Position numbers and translations under genes: made by a program
Shown here: positions 31,957 to 40,247 of the stretch, piece after piece
Numbering within the stretch: position 1 is the first letter of the stretch
Layout of the letters: every line of letters begins with the position of its first letter
Source of the DNA: an uncultured Collinsella sp.
Lineage (GTDB): Bacteria > Actinomycetota > Coriobacteriia > Coriobacteriales > Coriobacteriaceae
Length of the DNA: 64,000 nt
NCBI GenBank assembly: GCA_959026725.1
Contig: CAUFMG010000002.1
Location: 124,001-188,000, forward strand
Direction: 5' to 3'
The notes under the pieces: generated by a model
Databases searched by the model: none
What the model was told of the DNA's origin: nothing
Seen by the model: the letters and a program-made list of their open reading frames with translations, nothing else

Positions 31957-33667
31957 AAAAGCGAAGACGGTCAACGTCCTCGAGGGACCGATGACCGAGT
32001 CGTGCGCCGAGTTTCCCGCGCGCCACGTGTTTATCAAGTGCCCGGAGTGCCGCCGCGTGATCGATGAGGCACGCCTGCACGACAACCTCGAGGTCTGCCC
32101 TCGTTGCGGCAAACACTTTCGCGTGAGCGGGCGCGACCGCATGCACATGACGATTGACGAGGGCACGTTTGAGGAATGGGATGCCAGTCTGGCGCCGGAG
32201 GACTTCCTTTCGTTTCCCGGCTATGCCGACAAGCTCAAGAGCGTGAGCGAACGTTCGGGCGAGCGCGATGCCGTTGTGTGCGGCAAGGGCAAAATCTGCG
32301 GTTGCGATACGGCGCTCTTCTTTATGGACGCCAACTTTATGATGGGCTCGATGGGTTCCGTGGTGGGCGAGAAGATCTGCCGCACATTTGAGCGTGCGAC
32401 CGAGCTGGGACTGCCGGTCGTTGGCTTTACCGTATCGGGTGGCGCCCGCATGCAGGAGGGCGTGACCTCGCTCATGCAGATGGCCAAGATTTCTGCGGCG
32501 GTTAGGCGCCATAGCGAGGCGGGCGGCCTGTATATCACGGTGCTCACTGACCCCACGACCGGAGGCGTAACCGCGAGCTTTGCCATGGAGGGCGATATTA
32601 TCCTGGCCGAGCCCGATGCCCTGACGGCATTTGCCGGCCCGCGCGTGATCGAGCAGAACATGCACAAGCGCCTGCCCAAGGGATTCCAGCGCTCCGAGTT
32701 TTTGCTGGAGCACGGCTTTTGCGATGCCGTTGTTCCGCGTGGCGAGATTGCGCTCACGGTAGGCGAGCTGCTGGCGCTGCACGAAGGGCACGCGCCCGGC
32801 CTGGGGGCACCGCATGAGATCGTGCATACGGGTCGCCGTGGCAAAAAGCTGGGACACTTGTTCAAGCGCTCGGCCGCACCAAAAACCGCGCTCGAGATTG
32901 TCAAGCAGACCCGCTCGGCAGATCGCGCCACGGCAGGCGAGATGATCTCGCTGGGCCTGGATGGATTTGTGGAGCTGCACGGCGACCGCTACTTTGGCGA
33001 CGACGCCGCTGTGGTGGCTGGCATTGGCTGGAAAGACGGGCGCCCCGTAACGGTCATCGCCATCGAGCGCGGCACCACGACCAAAGAGCGCATGCGTCGC
33101 AACTTTGGCATGGCACATCCCGAGGGCTACCGCAAAGCGCGTCGCCTTATGCGCCAGGCCGAAAAGTTTGGTCGACCGGTTCTGTGCCTGGTCGATACTT
33201 CGGGCGCGTTTTGCGGCATCGGTGCCGAGGAGCGCGGCCAGGGCGAGGCGATTGCTCAGAATCTCATGGAGATGAGCGGCCTTAAGACGCCGATTGTCTC
33301 GGTGGTGACAGGCGAGGGCGGCTCTGGTGGCGCGCTGGCGCTGTCCGTGGTCGACCGCATCCTGATGCTCTCGAGCTCGGCCTATTCAGTCGTGAGCCCC
33401 GAGGCCTGTGCGTCGATCCTGTGGAAGGATACCGAGCGTGCGGATGAGGCCGCCGAGGCGCTTAAGCTCACGGCCCCCGATCTGCTGGCGCTCGGCATCA
33501 TCGACGGCATTGTTGACGATAAGGGCCTGTCGCATGAGGAGATCGCCGGTGCCGTCATGTCCTCGGCATTTGATGCCTTCGATACGCTTGGGCAGCTCGA
33601 CGACGCGACCCTCACAAACCTCCGCTACGAAAAGTACCGCGCAATCGGTCGATACCGCACGATGTGA
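31943..33667 (+). CDS. accDA: Fused acetyl-CoA carboxylase carboxyltransferase, beta-alpha (AccD-AccA)
   Basis: A single 574-residue chain. Residues about 30-285 are AccD: the zinc ribbon (KCPECRR, then VCPRCGKHF), MGSMGSVVGEKI and SGGARMQEG. Residues about 300-574 are AccA: FVELHGDRYFGDDAAVVAG, PVLCLVDTSGAFCG, then GEGGSGGALAL. In E. coli these are two subunits; fusion fixes 1:1 stoichiometry. It transfers CO2 from carboxybiotin to acetyl-CoA. It overlaps accC by 14 bp and closes the FAS operon. Confidence 0.95.
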   Translation: MLMNRKAKTVNVLEGPMTESCAEFPARHVFIKCPECRRVIDEARLHDNLEVCPRCGKHFRVSGRDRMHMTIDEGTFEEWDASLAPEDFLSFPGYADKLKSVSERSGERDAVVCGKGKICGCDTALFFMDANFMMGSMGSVVGEKICRTFERATELGLPVVGFTVSGGARMQEGVTSLMQMAKISAAVRRHSEAGGLYITVLTDPTTGGVTASFAMEGDIILAEPDALTAFAGPRVIEQNMHKRLPKGFQRSEFLLEHGFCDAVVPRGEIALTVGELLALHEGHAPGLGAPHEIVHTGRRGKKLGHLFKRSAAPKTALEIVKQTRSADRATAGEMISLGLDGFVELHGDRYFGDDAAVVAGIGWKDGRPVTVIAIERGTTTKERMRRNFGMAHPEGYRKARRLMRQAEKFGRPVLCLVDTSGAFCGIGAEERGQGEAIAQNLMEMSGLKTPIVSVVTGEGGSGGALALSVVDRILMLSSSAYSVVSPEACASILWKDTERADEAAEALKLTAPDLLALGIIDGIVDDKGLSHEEIAGAVMSSAFDAFDTLGQLDDATLTNLRYEKYRAIGRYRTM

Positions 33668-33683
33668 CAAAGGGACAGCCCGC

Positions 33684-34922
33684 ATGTCATATTGGGAAAG
33701 GCGTTCCATGCTACAAGTTTCTAACACCTCGTTTACAACGTCGGTTTCATCAAACGCCATGGCCGTGGTGGACTATCTGTCCAAAAGCATGATGTCGGCG
33801 CTGCCCTTTATTGTCTGCGCGGCGTTGTTCCGCACCGTCGCTGTCATTATGGGCGAAGGCATGCTGGGCCTGTGGTCTGCCGATTCCGATATCTATCGCC
33901 TGTTCTACAGTTGGCTCTATAACGCCGGCTACTACTTTTTGCCCATTTATCTTGGTTGGGCGGCCGCCCGCCAGCTCGGTTGCTCGGAGCAGCTGGGCAT
34001 GATGCTGGGCGGCGTATTGATTGCGCCCGATCTGCTTAAGCTCGTCGATGTCGCATCGACGACGGCGGCATCGATGACTTCCGTGTATGGTCTGTTTCCC
34101 GCGCCGGTCAACGATTACACGACGACTGTTATTCCGGTTCTCATCTCGGTGCCCGTGCTATGGCGAGTGGAGTGTTTCTTTCAGCGCGTTATCCCTCAGG
34201 CCGTGGCGTTTTCGTTCGTTCCGTTTGCGACCATGCTCGTTATGGTTCCGGTTTCGCTGTGTATTACGGCGCCGGCGGGCAGCTATCTGGGCATGCTGTT
34301 GGGCCAACTTATGTTTATGCTTGGCAATTCCGGTGGCATCGTGTCGCTGCTCACGCTCATGGGGCTTGCCGCGGGTTGGGAGTTTCTTAAGATTGCGGGC
34401 GTCAGCAACGTTGTCCTATCGCTTGCGTACGCGCAGTTTATGAGCGTGGGAACGGATTCGTGCATTCTCATTGCCGCGACAATGGCGACGTTCGCCGTTT
34501 GGGGCATGCCCTTTGGTGCGTCGCTCCGCGTTGCGGATAAGGATGAGAAGGCGCTCATGCTGGGCTATTCAATCTCGGGCGTGCTTGGCGGCGTAAGCGA
34601 GCCGGCGCTGTACGGCTGCGGTTTTAAATATGGCAGGTGCCTGACGTGCATGGCCATTGGCGGCGCCGTCGGAGGCCTTGTTGCAGCCGTGGGCCACGTT
34701 ACGGCTTATACCATCGGCATGACGAATGTCCTCATGGTCATTGGCTTTGCCACGGGCGGTATTTCGAACCTGCTGTGGTGCTGCGTTGCCGGCGGCACGG
34801 CATTTGCGGCGTCTGCGGCGCTGAGCTACTGCTTTGGCGTGGTGCCGACGAAGGGGCGAGCGACGGGGGACGGAGCCGATTCACCCGAAACCTCGAAGAG
34901 CGTGGCCGAAGTAAGCGCGTAA
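33684..34922 (+). CDS. Orphan PTS sugar permease, EIIC subunit (glucose/beta-glucoside superfamily)
   Basis: A hydrophobic protein of about 412 residues with roughly ten membrane segments. FAVWGMPFGASL and GVSEPALYGCGFKYGR match the conserved EIIC loop (usually G-I/V-T/S-EPALYG). No EIIA or EIIB domain is fused or adjacent, so it would need partners encoded elsewhere, or it has another role. Two starts are possible: 33684 (AAAGGGA upstream) and 33708 (AAAGG upstream). It begins 17 nt after accDA and may be co-transcribed; a terminator follows. The C-terminal 25 residues are polar and low-complexity. Confidence 0.75.
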   Translation: MSYWERRSMLQVSNTSFTTSVSSNAMAVVDYLSKSMMSALPFIVCAALFRTVAVIMGEGMLGLWSADSDIYRLFYSWLYNAGYYFLPIYLGWAAARQLGCSEQLGMMLGGVLIAPDLLKLVDVASTTAASMTSVYGLFPAPVNDYTTTVIPVLISVPVLWRVECFFQRVIPQAVAFSFVPFATMLVMVPVSLCITAPAGSYLGMLLGQLMFMLGNSGGIVSLLTLMGLAAGWEFLKIAGVSNVVLSLAYAQFMSVGTDSCILIAATMATFAVWGMPFGASLRVADKDEKALMLGYSISGVLGGVSEPALYGCGFKYGRCLTCMAIGGAVGGLVAAVGHVTAYTIGMTNVLMVIGFATGGISNLLWCCVAGGTAFAASAALSYCFGVVPTKGRATGDGADSPETSKSVAEVSA

Positions 34923-34960
34923 ACCTGTGCGACACAAGGACGATTCCTTTGCCATATTCC

Positions 34961-34995
34961 AAGGCCGTGGCCCGTGTGGGTTGCGGCCTTTTTTG
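34961..34995 (+). terminator. Terminator after the EIIC gene
   Basis: AAGGCCG pairs with CGGCCTT around a 16-nt loop, followed by TTTTG; 38 nt after the stop. Confidence 0.75.
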
Positions 34996-35073
34996 TATCT
35001 GGGGGACAAAGTGGCTACACTACAATCCGTTTGAGCAATAGATATATAGGTAGTACCGTGGGGGCGGATGTAG

Positions 35074-36228
35074 ATGGTCGAGTGGATTGTTAAGCGTGCG
35101 CAGGGCGACCGTGCGCGCGTGGGCACGTTGACGGGCGTTGTGTGTATTCTCGCCAATGTGGCACTATGTGCTGCGAAGGGCGCAATTGGCGTGGTTTCGG
35201 GATCGGTTTCGATCGTGGCGGATGCCATGAACAACCTGTCCGATGCCAGCTCGAATATCGTGAGCGTGCTGGGCTTTAAGCTGGCGAGCAAGCCGGCCGA
35301 CCCCGAGCATCCTTACGGTCACGGTCGCTACGAGTATCTCTCGGGTCTGGTCGTGGCGGCGCTCGTACTGCTGATCGGCCTTGAGCTTATCAAGTCCTCG
35401 GTTGAGCGCGTCATCCACCCCGAACCTGTCGAGTTCTCGCTTGCCCTGGTGACGGTTCTAGTGCTTTCGATGGTCGTAAAGCTCTGGATGGCGGCCCTCA
35501 ACCAAAAGCTCGGTGACCGTATTGAGTCCGATACGCTGCATGCGACGGCTCAGGACTCAAAGAACGATGTCCTGGCCACGGGCGCTGTGCTGGCGTGCGC
35601 GATTGTTTCCCAGGTGACGCATGTCAATCTTGATGCTTGGGTCGGCCTTGCCGTTGGCGTCTATATTGGCTGGAGCGGCTTTGAGCTTATCCAAGATACG
35701 GTGAGCCCCCTTTTGGGCCAGGCACCCGATCCCAAGCTGGTCAAGCACATCCGAGACAAGATCATGAGCTACCCCGGCGTTTTGGGTGTTCATGACCTGA
35801 TGGTTCACGATTACGGTCCGGGCAGGAAGTTTGCAAGTGCGCACGCCGAGATGGCGGCCGAGGCCAGCCCGCTGGAAAGTCACGACACGCTCGATAACAT
35901 CGAGCAGTCGTTTAGGGACGAGGACGGCATGATCGTCACGCTCCATTACGATCCCATCGTGACCGACGATTCAAATGTGGCGAGCATGCGTCTGCGCATC
36001 AACGCTATGGCCCAGGAGATCGATAGACGCCTTTCGATTCACGATTTGCGTTGCGTGCCGGGCCCCACGCACACCAATGTGATCTTTGACTGTGTGCGAC
36101 CCTCGGATTTGGACATGGATGCCGATGAGCTCAAACACGCGCTGGCACAACGGGTCGAATCGGAATATCCCAAGTCGATTGCAAAGATTACGATCGACGA
36201 AGACTACGTAGGGCATACCCACGAGTAG
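35074..36228 (+). CDS. Cation diffusion facilitator (CDF) family metal exporter
   Basis: A 384-residue CDF transporter for divalent metal such as Zn, Mn, Co or Fe. Residues 1-205 hold the six-helix domain: SGSVSIVADAMNNLSDASSN (metal site in helix 2), HPYGHGRYEYLSG, and DSKNDVLATG in helix 5. The cytoplasmic ferredoxin-like domain (about 210-300) contains GVHDLMVHDYGPGRKFASAH. About 80 extra residues follow, ending in a His-containing tail. Asp and Asn rather than His-Asp in helix 2 hint at Mn or Fe rather than Zn, but this is uncertain. The ribosome-binding site is weak. Confidence 0.9.
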   Translation: MVEWIVKRAQGDRARVGTLTGVVCILANVALCAAKGAIGVVSGSVSIVADAMNNLSDASSNIVSVLGFKLASKPADPEHPYGHGRYEYLSGLVVAALVLLIGLELIKSSVERVIHPEPVEFSLALVTVLVLSMVVKLWMAALNQKLGDRIESDTLHATAQDSKNDVLATGAVLACAIVSQVTHVNLDAWVGLAVGVYIGWSGFELIQDTVSPLLGQAPDPKLVKHIRDKIMSYPGVLGVHDLMVHDYGPGRKFASAHAEMAAEASPLESHDTLDNIEQSFRDEDGMIVTLHYDPIVTDDSNVASMRLRINAMAQEIDRRLSIHDLRCVPGPTHTNVIFDCVRPSDLDMDADELKHALAQRVESEYPKSIAKITIDEDYVGHTHE

Positions 36229-36267
36229 GGCTGTGCCGGCAAAGCAAGTTATACAGAAGGGGAGACT

Positions 36268-36894
36268 ATGAAGAAGCTGTATCTGCTCCGCCACGGCCAG
36301 ACGGAATTCAACGTCAAAAAACTCGTCCAGGGTCGCTGCGATTCACCGCTCACCAATTTGGGTCGTCAACAGGCGCAGACAGCCGCCGCATGGCTCAAGG
36401 TCCATGGCGTCGTCCCCGACAAAGTGGTCTCATCGCCCTTAGGCCGAGCCATGGACACGGCAAGTCTCGTCGCATGCGAACTCCTCGGTCCGGATGCAGC
36501 AGTCGAGCCCTGCGAAGGCATCATCGAGCGCAGCTACGGCACCTTCGAAGAAGGCCCCCACGACGCCCTGCCCACCGACGTCTGGGACCCCGGCGAGGAC
36601 CTGATTCCATTTGGCGGAGAAGGAAGCCATGCCCTGCAGGAGCGCATGGTAGACACCCTCACCAATATCATGGGCGCCGAGGATATCGAAACCCTCCTAG
36701 CAGTAAGCCACGGCAGCGCCAGCCGCCAATTCATCAAGGCTGCAGCCCCAGAGGGCTTCGAGCTCCCAGCAAAACTCCCCAACTGCGCCATCATGATCTT
36801 CGATTTCGATGAGCAAAAGCCACAAGCAGAAGGCGAACCAATGCAGTGTAAGTTCACCCTTCAGCAAATAGTGGACCCCCAACAAAGTAATTAG
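36268..36894 (+). CDS. Histidine phosphatase family protein (phosphoglycerate-mutase-like)
   Basis: A 208-residue branch-1 histidine phosphatase. LRHGQTEFN (His9 is the phosphorylated residue), SSPLGRAMDTA with the conserved Arg, the acidic GIIERSYGTFEE and the second catalytic His in AVSHGSASR are all present. It may be a cofactor-dependent phosphatase acting on a sugar phosphate or nucleotide; the substrate is not evident. AGGGGAGAC precedes the ATG. Codon use (AAA, CTA, CCA) differs from the neighbours, as in the 3' part of the aminotransferase at 5427. Confidence 0.88.
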   Translation: MKKLYLLRHGQTEFNVKKLVQGRCDSPLTNLGRQQAQTAAAWLKVHGVVPDKVVSSPLGRAMDTASLVACELLGPDAAVEPCEGIIERSYGTFEEGPHDALPTDVWDPGEDLIPFGGEGSHALQERMVDTLTNIMGAEDIETLLAVSHGSASRQFIKAAAPEGFELPAKLPNCAIMIFDFDEQKPQAEGEPMQCKFTLQQIVDPQQSN

Positions 36895-36946
36895 CTGAGC
36901 GAGCAGAGTTAAACAGACATCAACGTGTCGTCTCCCGAGCTTGGCA

Positions 36947-37071
36947 GAGGGGCGGCGAAATATATTAAGTTTGTCGCGAGTTCCGCACGCAAAGGAAAGC
37001 ACTTAATGTGCTCTCCGTCGTGAGCAGGACTGTAGAGCAGCAACCTTAATATGTCTCAGGCCCGCCCCCTC
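36947..37071 (+). repeat. Structured intergenic element, copy C
   Basis: The core from TTAAGTTTGTCGCGAG to CTGTAGAGCAGCAACC is almost the same as in copies A and B, including the hairpin GGAAAGCAC TTAAT GTGCTCTCC. The enclosing stem is different in sequence: ATATTAAG pairs with CTTAATAT, and further out GAGGGGCGG (36947-36955) pairs with CCGCCCCCTC (37062-37071) with one bulge. It lies upstream of the rplC leader. Confidence 0.8.
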
Positions 37072-37140
37072 CGCCGCACACTGGGAACGTGCCACGCACT
37101 TTACCTGCGTAAACAATGTGAGTGAAATATGAATCTCGAT

Positions 37141-37165
37141 GGATACGCCCGCAGCCGTGTATACT
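37141..37165 (+). promoter_or_regulatory. Candidate rplC promoter/shared r-protein motif, copy 1
   Basis: GGATACGCCCG, then CAGCCGTGTATAC occupies 37141-37164; TATACT at 37160-37165 could be a -10. Nearly the same 24-nt string lies upstream of rplB at 39006-39029, and the first 11 bases recur upstream of rpsL at 19865-19875. Confidence 0.5.
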
Positions 37166-37276
37166 AAACAGCTGTGTGTAACCAGGGGAGTATTCTGGCT
37201 GGACAAAATGCCTGCTTAATAGGGTTGTCAGGTAGTCTGGGCGCAATACAAGACTGGGGAGCACGTCGTGTAAGTA

Positions 37277-37328
37277 GTGGTCCTCTAGGGGCGTACGCTC
37301 GGTGGTGTACGCATTGTCCCAAGACCAC
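37277..37328 (+). promoter_or_regulatory. Structured rplC leader
   Basis: GTGGTC (37277-37282) pairs with GACCAC (37323-37328); inside, GGG pairs with CCC and GCGTAC with GTACGC. The nested stem ends 20 nt before the rplC start. The position is that of the S10-operon leader, where L4 acts in E. coli; rplD is the second gene here. Function is inferred. Confidence 0.4.
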
Positions 37329-37348
37329 GCGAGAGTTGGGATCATATC

Positions 37349-37969
37349 TTGATCAGCATGATTCTCGGCCGCAAGATTGGCATGACCCAGGTTTGGGACG
37401 AGGACGACAACGTCGTTCCCGTCACGGTCATCCAGGCTGGCCCCTGCGCTGTCTCGCAGGTTAAAACTCAGGCAACCGACGGCTATGACGCCGTCCAGAT
37501 CGGTTTCGGCGACATCAAGGCCAAGAACGTGAACAAGCCCATGGCTGGTCACTTCGCTAAGGCTGGCGTCGAGCCTGTCCGTTTCCTTCGTGAGGTCCGC
37601 GTCGAGAACGGCGAGGAGCACAAGGTCGGCGAGGTCGTCACCGTCGCTGATTTCGCTGATGTCGAGAAGGTCGACGTCATCGGTACCTCCAAGGGTAAGG
37701 GCTTCCAGGGTCGCATCAAGCGCTGGGGTCAGCGCCGCGGTCCTATGACGCATGGTTCTCACTTCCAGCGTCACCCCGGTTCTATCGGTCAGTGCGCCTA
37801 TCCTGCGCGCGTCCTCAAGGGCGTCAAGATGGCCGGTCACATGGGTAACGAGCGCGTTACCGTCAAGAACCTTTCCGTTGTCCGCATCGATGCCGAGCAG
37901 AACCTCATCTTGGTCAAGGGCGCTGTCCCGGGTGCCAAGAATGGTCTCGTCGCCATCCGTATGGCCTAA
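37349..37969 (+). CDS. rplC: 50S ribosomal protein L3
   Basis: A 206-residue L3, an early 23S-binding protein reaching the peptidyl-transferase centre. ILGRKIGMTQVW opens it and HGSHFQRHPGSIG is the conserved loop. A TTG at 37349 (GGGA 7 nt before) gives MISMILGRK; the internal ATG at 37358 is an alternative with a poorer ribosome-binding site. First gene of an S10 operon that lacks rpsJ. Confidence 0.96.
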   Translation: MISMILGRKIGMTQVWDEDDNVVPVTVIQAGPCAVSQVKTQATDGYDAVQIGFGDIKAKNVNKPMAGHFAKAGVEPVRFLREVRVENGEEHKVGEVVTVADFADVEKVDVIGTSKGKGFQGRIKRWGQRRGPMTHGSHFQRHPGSIGQCAYPARVLKGVKMAGHMGNERVTVKNLSVVRIDAEQNLILVKGAVPGAKNGLVAIRMA

Positions 37970-38015
37970 GGGCCCAGCCCATTTAGCCCAGCGTCATACC
38001 AAGGAGAACACTTAA

Positions 38016-38642
38016 ATGGCAAAGTTTGAAGTAAAGAACAGCGAGGGCAAGAAGGTCGCCGAGGCCGAGCTCGCCGCTGAGGTGTACGGCATCGAGCCGA
38101 ACATCCACGTTATGCACCACATCGTCAAGTGCCAGATGGCCTCTTGGCGTCAGGGCACCCAGTCCGCTAAGGGCCGCTCTGAGGTTTCCGGTGGCGGCAA
38201 GAAGCCTTGGCGTCAGAAGGGCACCGGCCGTGCCCGCCAGGGTTCCATCCGTGCTGCCCAGTGGCGTCACGGTGGCGTTGTCTTCGCCCCCAAGCCCCGT
38301 TCCTACGCTAAGCGTATGAACAACAAGGAGGTCAAGCTGGCTATGCGCTCGGCGCTGTCCGCCAAGCTGGCCGATGGCGAGCTCGTGCTCGTCGACGACT
38401 ACGGCTTCGAGAAGCCTTCCACCAAGGCTGCCGTTGCCATGCTCAAGGCTCTCGGCCTTGAGGGCAAGCGTCTGACCATCATCGTTCGCGATGAGGACGT
38501 CAACGCCTACCTGTCGTTCCGCAACATTCCCAAGACGTTCATCATCACTGCCGACGAGGCCAACACCTACGATCTCGTCAACAACAACGCCGTGCTGATG
38601 CCCGCCGACATCGCCGCTCACTTCGGGGAGGTGCTTGCTTAA
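38016..38642 (+). CDS. rplD: 50S ribosomal protein L4
   Basis: A 208-residue L4. The extended loop GGGKKPWRQKGTGRARQGS that lines the exit tunnel is intact (about residues 58-76), with no macrolide-resistance change that I can recognise. CAAGGAG precedes the ATG. It abuts rplW with no gap. Confidence 0.98.
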   Translation: MAKFEVKNSEGKKVAEAELAAEVYGIEPNIHVMHHIVKCQMASWRQGTQSAKGRSEVSGGGKKPWRQKGTGRARQGSIRAAQWRHGGVVFAPKPRSYAKRMNNKEVKLAMRSALSAKLADGELVLVDDYGFEKPSTKAAVAMLKALGLEGKRLTIIVRDEDVNAYLSFRNIPKTFIITADEANTYDLVNNNAVLMPADIAAHFGEVLA

Positions 38643-38930
38643 ATGACCGCCCACGAGATCATCATCCGTCCGATCGTGTCCGAGCGTTCCTTCTCCGGCA
38701 TGGAGCAGAACAAGTACACGTTCGAGGTCGCCAAGGATGCTAACAAGTATCAGATCAAGGACGCTGTCGAGGAGATCTTCGGCGTCAAGGTCGTTCGCGT
38801 GAACACCCTGACGGTCAAGCCCAAGACCAAGCGCGTGCGCTATGTCGCCGGCAAGACCCGTTCTTGGAAGAAGGCCATCGTCACGCTGGCCGAGGGCGAC
38901 ACCATCGAGGTCTTTGGCAACCAGGCCTAA
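38643..38930 (+). CDS. rplW: 50S ribosomal protein L23
   Basis: A 95-residue L23 at the tunnel exit, where trigger factor and SRP dock. EIIIRPIVSERSF begins the fold; VKPKTKRVRYVAGKTRSWKK is the basic loop. GGGGAGG inside the end of rplD is its ribosome-binding site. Confidence 0.98.
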   Translation: MTAHEIIIRPIVSERSFSGMEQNKYTFEVAKDANKYQIKDAVEEIFGVKVVRVNTLTVKPKTKRVRYVAGKTRSWKKAIVTLAEGDTIEVFGNQA

Positions 38931-38948
38931 GACTCGCTGCTGTTGAGT

Positions 38949-38984
38949 GAGCTCATGCCTCCCAAATAGGGGAGGCGAGAGCTC
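38949..38984 (+). promoter_or_regulatory. Strong hairpin between rplW and rplB
   Basis: GAGCTC and GCCTCCC (38949-38963, split by AT) pair with GGGAGGC and GAGCTC (38970-38984, split by GA) around a short loop. Only GGTTTT follows, so it may be a pause, attenuator or processing stem. The 179-bp gap is unusual inside an S10 operon. Confidence 0.55.
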
Positions 38985-39005
38985 AAGGTTTTGGGCGTAT
39001 AAAAT

Positions 39006-39029
39006 GGACACGCCCGGAGCCGTGTATAC
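39006..39029 (+). promoter_or_regulatory. Shared r-protein motif, copy 2, upstream of rplB
   Basis: GGACACGCCCG then GAGCCGTGTATAC, 22 of 24 identical to 37141-37164. It lies 81 bp before the rplB start and suggests a second promoter or regulatory RNA stem (ACACG with CGTGT) inside the operon. Confidence 0.5.
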
Positions 39030-39109
39030 GTCCGGTGTCATCGCACCCGAGGCAGAACCTCGAATCCCTGTCTGCGATGGCTAACGGATTCCTATTGAAA
39101 GGGATTGTA

Positions 39110-39940
39110 ATGGCTGTAAAGCACCTTAAGCCGACCTCCGCTGGTAGGCGTTGGCAGACGATCTCCGACTTCTCCGAGATCACCTGCACCAAGCCCGAGA
39201 AGTCTCTTCTCGAGCCCCTGCCCAAGAAGGCCGGTCGTAACAACAACGGCCGCATCACCACCCGCCATCAGGGCGGCGGCGTGAAGCGTCGTTACCGCGT
39301 GATCGACTTCAAGCGCAACAAGGACGGCGTGCCCGCCAAGGTTGCCACGATCGAGTACGATCCGAACCGTTCCGCTCGCATCGCTCTGCTGCACTACGCT
39401 GACGGTGAGAAGCGCTACATCCTGGCCCCCAAGGGCCTCGAGGTCGGTCAGACCATCATGTCCGGTTCTGACGCCGACATCAAGCCGGGCAACGCTCTGC
39501 CCCTCGCCGACATCCCCGTCGGTACGCTCATCCACGCCGTCGAGTTCCAGCCGGGCAAGGGCGCTGCTATCGCCCGTTCCGCCGGTAACTCCTGCCAGCT
39601 GATGGGTAAGGAGGGCAAGTACGCTATCGTCCGTATGCCTTCCTCCGAGATGCGCCGCATCCTCGTTACCTGCCGCGCCACCGTCGGTGAGGTCGGCAAC
39701 GCCGATCACTCCAACATCGTCATCGGCAAGGCCGGCCGTAAGCGTCACATGAACGTGCGCCCGACCGTCCGCGGTACCGTCATGAACCCTGTCGACCACC
39801 CGCACGGCGGTGGCGAGGGCAAGAACCACACCTCTGGTCGTCCCTCTGTTACCCCCTGGGGTAAGCCGACGAAGGGCCTTCGTACGCGCAAGAAGAAGAA
39901 GGTCTCGAACCAGCACATCATTCGTCGCCGTAAGAAGTAA
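39110..39940 (+). CDS. rplB: 50S ribosomal protein L2
   Basis: A 276-residue L2 of the peptidyl-transferase region. VKHLKPTSAGRRWQTISDF begins it; VMNPVDHPHGGGEGKN contains the conserved His essential for activity. ATG at 39110 follows GAAAGGGA; the open frame upstream is not coding because it would run through the 39006 motif region. Confidence 0.98.
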   Translation: MAVKHLKPTSAGRRWQTISDFSEITCTKPEKSLLEPLPKKAGRNNNGRITTRHQGGGVKRRYRVIDFKRNKDGVPAKVATIEYDPNRSARIALLHYADGEKRYILAPKGLEVGQTIMSGSDADIKPGNALPLADIPVGTLIHAVEFQPGKGAAIARSAGNSCQLMGKEGKYAIVRMPSSEMRRILVTCRATVGEVGNADHSNIVIGKAGRKRHMNVRPTVRGTVMNPVDHPHGGGEGKNHTSGRPSVTPWGKPTKGLRTRKKKKVSNQHIIRRRKK

Positions 39941-39972
39941 TTTCGGATACCGAGTTTTAGGAGAAAGCACTT

Positions 39973-40233
39973 ATGAGCAGAAGTCTCAAAAAGGGCCCGT
40001 TCGTGGAGACTCGCCTTCTCTCGCGTATCACCGCGATGAACGAGGCTGGCAAGAAGGACGTCGTGAAGACCTGGTCCCGCGCGTCCACCATCTTCCCCGA
40101 GATGGTTGGTCACACCATCGCCGTCCACGACGGCCGCAAGCATGTGCCCGTGTATGTTACCGAGTCCATGGTTGGTCACAAGCTCGGCGAGTTCGCGCCG
40201 ACTCGTACGTTCCGTGGCCACAAGGCCAAATAG
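39973..40233 (+). CDS. rpsS: 30S ribosomal protein S19
   Basis: An 86-residue S19 of the small-subunit head (SRSLKKGPFVETRLL, then VGHKLGEFAPTRTF). TAGGAGAAAG precedes the ATG. It lies 32 bp after rplB. Confidence 0.98.
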   Translation: MSRSLKKGPFVETRLLSRITAMNEAGKKDVVKTWSRASTIFPEMVGHTIAVHDGRKHVPVYVTESMVGHKLGEFAPTRTFRGHKAK

Positions 40234-40247
40234 GGGGTTAACCGTAA

